Below are positions 61,500 through 64,000 of a stretch of 64,000 nucleotides of DNA, piece by piece (within the stretch, counting starts at the first letter, position 1; each line of letters opens with the position of its first letter). Position numbers and translations under genes: made by a program. The DNA is from an uncultured Lachnospiraceae bacterium (GTDB taxonomy: Bacteria > Bacillota > Clostridia > Lachnospirales > Lachnospiraceae): assembly GCA_945929965.1 (NCBI GenBank), contig CAMEOT010000002.1, forward strand, positions 62,001 through 126,000, in the 5' to 3' direction. Below the pieces are notes generated by a model. The model did not search any database. It had not been told where the DNA came from and was given only the letters and a program-made list of their open reading frames with translations.

Positions 61500-63626
61500 T
61501 TACAGATGAAGAACTCTTGCCTTGATCTCCTTGGTCTTGCCGGCATTCCAGAAGTTCTCTCCCAGATAGCCGCAGGTTCTTCTGGTGACATTCATCTTCG
61601 CATGATCCTTGTTATGACACTGGGGGCATTCCCACTCCATGTTATCATTGATCATGATCTCACCATCATAGCCACATACCTGACAGTAATCGGATTTGGT
61701 ATTGAACTCTCCGTACTGGATATTGTCATAGATGAAGCGGATCACTTCCTCGATGGCTTCCACATTATTGGTCAGGTTCGGGACTTCTACATAAGAGATA
61801 GCGCCTCCCAAAGATTTATTCTGGAATTCACTCTCGATCTTAAATTTTGTAAATGCGTCGATCTTCTCCCGTACATCCACATGATAAGAATTTGTATAGT
61901 ATCCTTTATCGGTGACATTGGAAATATCACCGTATTTTTCACGGTCGATTCTTGCAAAACGGTAGCAAAGTGTCTCTGCGGGAGTTCCGTAGAGACTGAA
62001 AGCAATGCCGGTCTCCTCTTTCCATTTTGCGCAGCGATCCTTCATATAATCCATAACGCGCAAGGCGAATTCCTTACCGGGCTCCACGGTCTGGCTGCAG
62101 CCCTTCATCAGATAGGTCATCTCATATAATCCGATATAACCCAAAGACATAGTGGAATAACCGTTGTGCAGGTATTTATCGATGGTCTCACCCTTCTTCA
62201 GACGGGCGATAGCGCCGTACTGCCAGTGGATGGGACTCACGTCGGATACCACGCCCTCCAGTGCCTTATGGCGGCACATCAGTGCTTCATAGCACAGCTC
62301 CAGACGCTCATCCAACAGTTTCCAGAACTTCTCCTCGTTTCCTTTTGCCAGGATACCGATCTGGGGCAGGTTGATGCTGACAACGCCCTGATTAAATCGG
62401 CCTTCCCACTTGTACTCTCCGTTTTCATCCTTCCATGGAGACAGGAAGGAACGGCAGCCCATGCAGGAAAATACATTGCCCTCGTAGTTCTCACGCATCT
62501 TCTTGGCAGAGATATAGTCGGGGTACATTCTCTTAGCGGAGCACTGTGCGGCCAGCTTGGTCACATAGTCGTATTTCCCGCCCTTTAAGCAGTTATTTTC
62601 ATCCAGCACATAGACTAACTTCGGGAAAGCGGGAGTCACATAGACACCCTTTTCATTCTTGGTTCCCTCGATGCGCTGACGCAGGATCTCCATAATGATC
62701 TGTACGGTCTCTTCCACATATTCATCATTCTCATCAATATGCAAAAACAATGTCACGAACGGAGACTGTCCGTTGGTGGTCATCAAGGTATTGATCTGAT
62801 ACTGGATGGTCTGTACACCGGACTTTAATTCGTCATGCAGACGCATCTGCACGATTTTATCCTTGGCTGCCTGATCCAGGGTATCTCCGAATTCGTCCTC
62901 CAGCTGTTTTGCAAATTTTTCCCTGCTCTTACGCAGATATTTTCCCAGATGCTTGATATTCACGCTCTGACCGCCATACTGATTGCTGGCTACGGCTGCG
63001 ATGATCTGGGTGGTCACGGTACATGCCACCTGGAAGCTCTTGGGAGATTCGATCATTTTGCCGTTGATGGAAGTACCGTTGTCCAGCATATCCTTGATAT
63101 TGATCAGACAGCAGTTGAAGATCGGCTGGATAAAATAATCCGCATCATGGAAATGCAACACACCGTTGTCATGTGCCATAGCAATATGCTCCGGCAGAAG
63201 CAGACGTCTGGTAACATCGCGGGACACTTCGCCTGCAATATAGTCTCTCTGTGTGGATGCCAGGCGGGTATTTTTATTGGAATTTTCCTCCGCCAGCTCC
63301 TTATTCTCATTCCGGATCAGTTTTAAAATAGATTCATCCGTAGTGTTGGATTTGCGGAGCAGACTTCTCTGGTAACGGTATACGATATACTTCTTCGCCA
63401 GGGTATATTTGTTGTGCTCTACCAGATGTTCCTCAATCATATCCTGAATATGCTCCACGGTCTGGGTCTGTTTACCCTCTTGCTGCACATCCTCCAGAAT
63501 CTCTTCAATCAATCCCTCGCTGGCACGATACCGCTCCTCCACTTCGTTATTCGCCTTATGGATCGCTTCCCGGATCTTGTCCTCTTCATAAGGCACTACT
63601 CTGCCGTCTCTCTTCTGAATCTTCAT
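61500..63626 (-). CDS. nrdD: Anaerobic (class III) ribonucleoside-triphosphate reductase
   Basis: 708 aa. N-terminal ATP-cone (KIQKRDGRVVPYEEDKIREA) for dATP feedback, then the ten-stranded barrel with catalytic cysteines, and the C-terminal zinc site CQVCGYDG with CPQCHN. The glycyl radical loop reads RRTCGYLGENF, Gly in CGYLG. It makes dNTPs without oxygen. It pairs with nrdG. A promoter with consensus -10 lies at 63795-63823, giving a leader of about 160 nt in which I see no convincing NrdR box pair. Confidence 0.97.
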   Translation of the reverse strand: MKIQKRDGRVVPYEEDKIREAIHKANNEVEERYRASEGLIEEILEDVQQEGKQTQTVEHIQDMIEEHLVEHNKYTLAKKYIVYRYQRSLLRKSNTTDESILKLIRNENKELAEENSNKNTRLASTQRDYIAGEVSRDVTRRLLLPEHIAMAHDNGVLHFHDADYFIQPIFNCCLINIKDMLDNGTSINGKMIESPKSFQVACTVTTQIIAAVASNQYGGQSVNIKHLGKYLRKSREKFAKQLEDEFGDTLDQAAKDKIVQMRLHDELKSGVQTIQYQINTLMTTNGQSPFVTLFLHIDENDEYVEETVQIIMEILRQRIEGTKNEKGVYVTPAFPKLVYVLDENNCLKGGKYDYVTKLAAQCSAKRMYPDYISAKKMRENYEGNVFSCMGCRSFLSPWKDENGEYKWEGRFNQGVVSINLPQIGILAKGNEEKFWKLLDERLELCYEALMCRHKALEGVVSDVSPIHWQYGAIARLKKGETIDKYLHNGYSTMSLGYIGLYEMTYLMKGCSQTVEPGKEFALRVMDYMKDRCAKWKEETGIAFSLYGTPAETLCYRFARIDREKYGDISNVTDKGYYTNSYHVDVREKIDAFTKFKIESEFQNKSLGGAISYVEVPNLTNNVEAIEEVIRFIYDNIQYGEFNTKSDYCQVCGYDGEIMINDNMEWECPQCHNKDHAKMNVTRRTCGYLGENFWNAGKTKEIKARVLHL

Positions 63627-63794
63627 TGCTGTTCCCTCACTTTATATCATTCCCATCGAGGTGCGAATTTCTGCATAAGCCGAAAGAAAAGCCGCATCGG
63701 AAGCAAGTTCACGACACGACTCTCTACGCAAATCATAGTATATTACTAGATTTTGTGTTTTAAAATTCATTTCGCATCTACATCTTGTATATTT

Positions 63795-63823
63795 ATTATA
63801 GTGAGGAAACCTAGAAAAAGCAA
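63795..63823 (-). promoter_or_regulatory. Likely nrdDG promoter
   Basis: TTGCTT (63818-63823), 17-bp spacer, TATAAT (63795-63800) on the minus strand, starting about 10 bp beyond the stop of the gene at the window end. Confidence 0.7.
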
Positions 63824-63832
63824 GTACCTTTT

Positions 63833-64000
63833 TTAAAACATTCCTCTTCCACCATATCCTCCGAAGCACAGACCGCCACCACCGCAGCACAGATTGCAGA
63901 ACAGGTTCGCCAGACAGATTTTTAGGCACAGGTCATTCCCACTCGCATTGGGATAGCCATAGGCTGCCTGTCTGCTCTCATACCATTGTCCGCCGCTCTG
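63833..64000 (-). CDS. Cys/Gly-rich small protein, C-terminal part (cut by window edge)
   Basis: The last 55 codons of a gene that enters from beyond 64000. The frame is open to the edge: QSGGQWYESRQAAYGYPNAS, then LCLKICLANLFCNLCCGGGG and LCFGGYGGRGMF, ending in TAA. The cluster of Cys (about six in 20 residues) with a Gly-rich tail could bind metal or form a membrane-associated cap. I do not recognise the family. It is transcribed towards nrdD; the nrdD promoter begins 10 bp after its stop. Confidence 0.7.
   Translation of the reverse strand, partial: QSGGQWYESRQAAYGYPNASGNDLCLKICLANLFCNLCCGGGGLCFGGYGGRGMF

Noticed and set aside
63735..63765. NrdR box before nrdD
   Set aside because: One site (CTAGATTTTG) matches about 8 of 10 core positions, but I found no second box at the required spacing, and it would lie downstream of the likely start site.
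63642..63929. 95-codon minus-strand frame before nrdD
   Set aside because: It overlaps the nrdD promoter and the better-supported Cys/Gly-rich gene end in another frame.

Overview
The window looks like a chromosomal segment of an anaerobic, low-to-mid GC Gram-positive bacterium, most likely a gut Lachnospiraceae/Clostridia member. This is inferred from AGGAGG-type ribosome binding sites, sigmaA-type promoters, U-tailed hairpin terminators, a CIRCE element, oxygen-sensitive enzymes (class III ribonucleotide reductase NrdD/NrdG, the HemZ radical-SAM protein), a SpoIID-like protein and the protein families present. Almost every gene is on the minus strand. The plus-strand exceptions are an acyltransferase, a tRNA-Gly and a CapA-like gene. 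I see no prophage, CRISPR array, rRNA or complete insertion sequence.

Region by region. 1-5700: purine biosynthesis cluster read leftwards (purC, purF, purB, a glutaminase-dead PurF paralogue, start of purA). 5770-8170: polar amino-acid ABC importer. 8172-15180: a four-gene operon of uncharacterised proteins (a 1191-aa repeat protein, an Hsp70/actin-fold-like protein, a helical-repeat protein and a two-TM coiled-coil protein); this is my best candidate for an undescribed system. 15193-17280: GntR/YtrA-type regulator with an ABC-2 exporter, followed by two large nested inverted-repeat structures. 17724-23700: SpoIID-like protein, htpG with a CIRCE element, a PrsA-like lipoprotein, ilvE. 23890-25290: folA and thyA, with thyA bracketed by 32-bp direct repeats. 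25476-31750: beta-CASP nuclease, ABC exporter, TPR-GGDEF protein, acyltransferase. 31880-34400: tRNA-Gly, a GH3-like protein, and a 930-bp gene-free stretch holding a palindromic repeat and a promoter-to-terminator unit that looks like a small RNA gene. 34413-38700: heterodimeric ABC exporter with an Sfp-type PPTase. 38742-41860: hisS-aspS. 41884-46255: split chromate transporter and a second amino-acid ABC importer. 46370-51150: accessory region (capA fragment, NlpC/P60 hydrolase, CapA, truncated methyltransferase, GNAT with twin operators, XRE/zinc-ribbon regulator). 51246-58162: housekeeping and stringent-response cluster (hemZ, MBL hydrolase, relA, apt, CBS, membrane protein, SEC-C). 58462-64000: c-di-GMP HD-GYP protein, nrdG, nrdD, and the 3' end of a Cys/Gly-rich protein gene.

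Functional links: purine genes with apt and relA tie nucleotide supply to (p)ppGpp control; folA/thyA and nrdD/nrdG supply dNTPs; two c-di-GMP proteins suggest surface or envelope signalling. At least three families of small dispersed palindromic or direct repeats occur between genes and in several cases abut or overlap stop codons. All functional statements rest on reading the translated sequence by eye; no database search was run.
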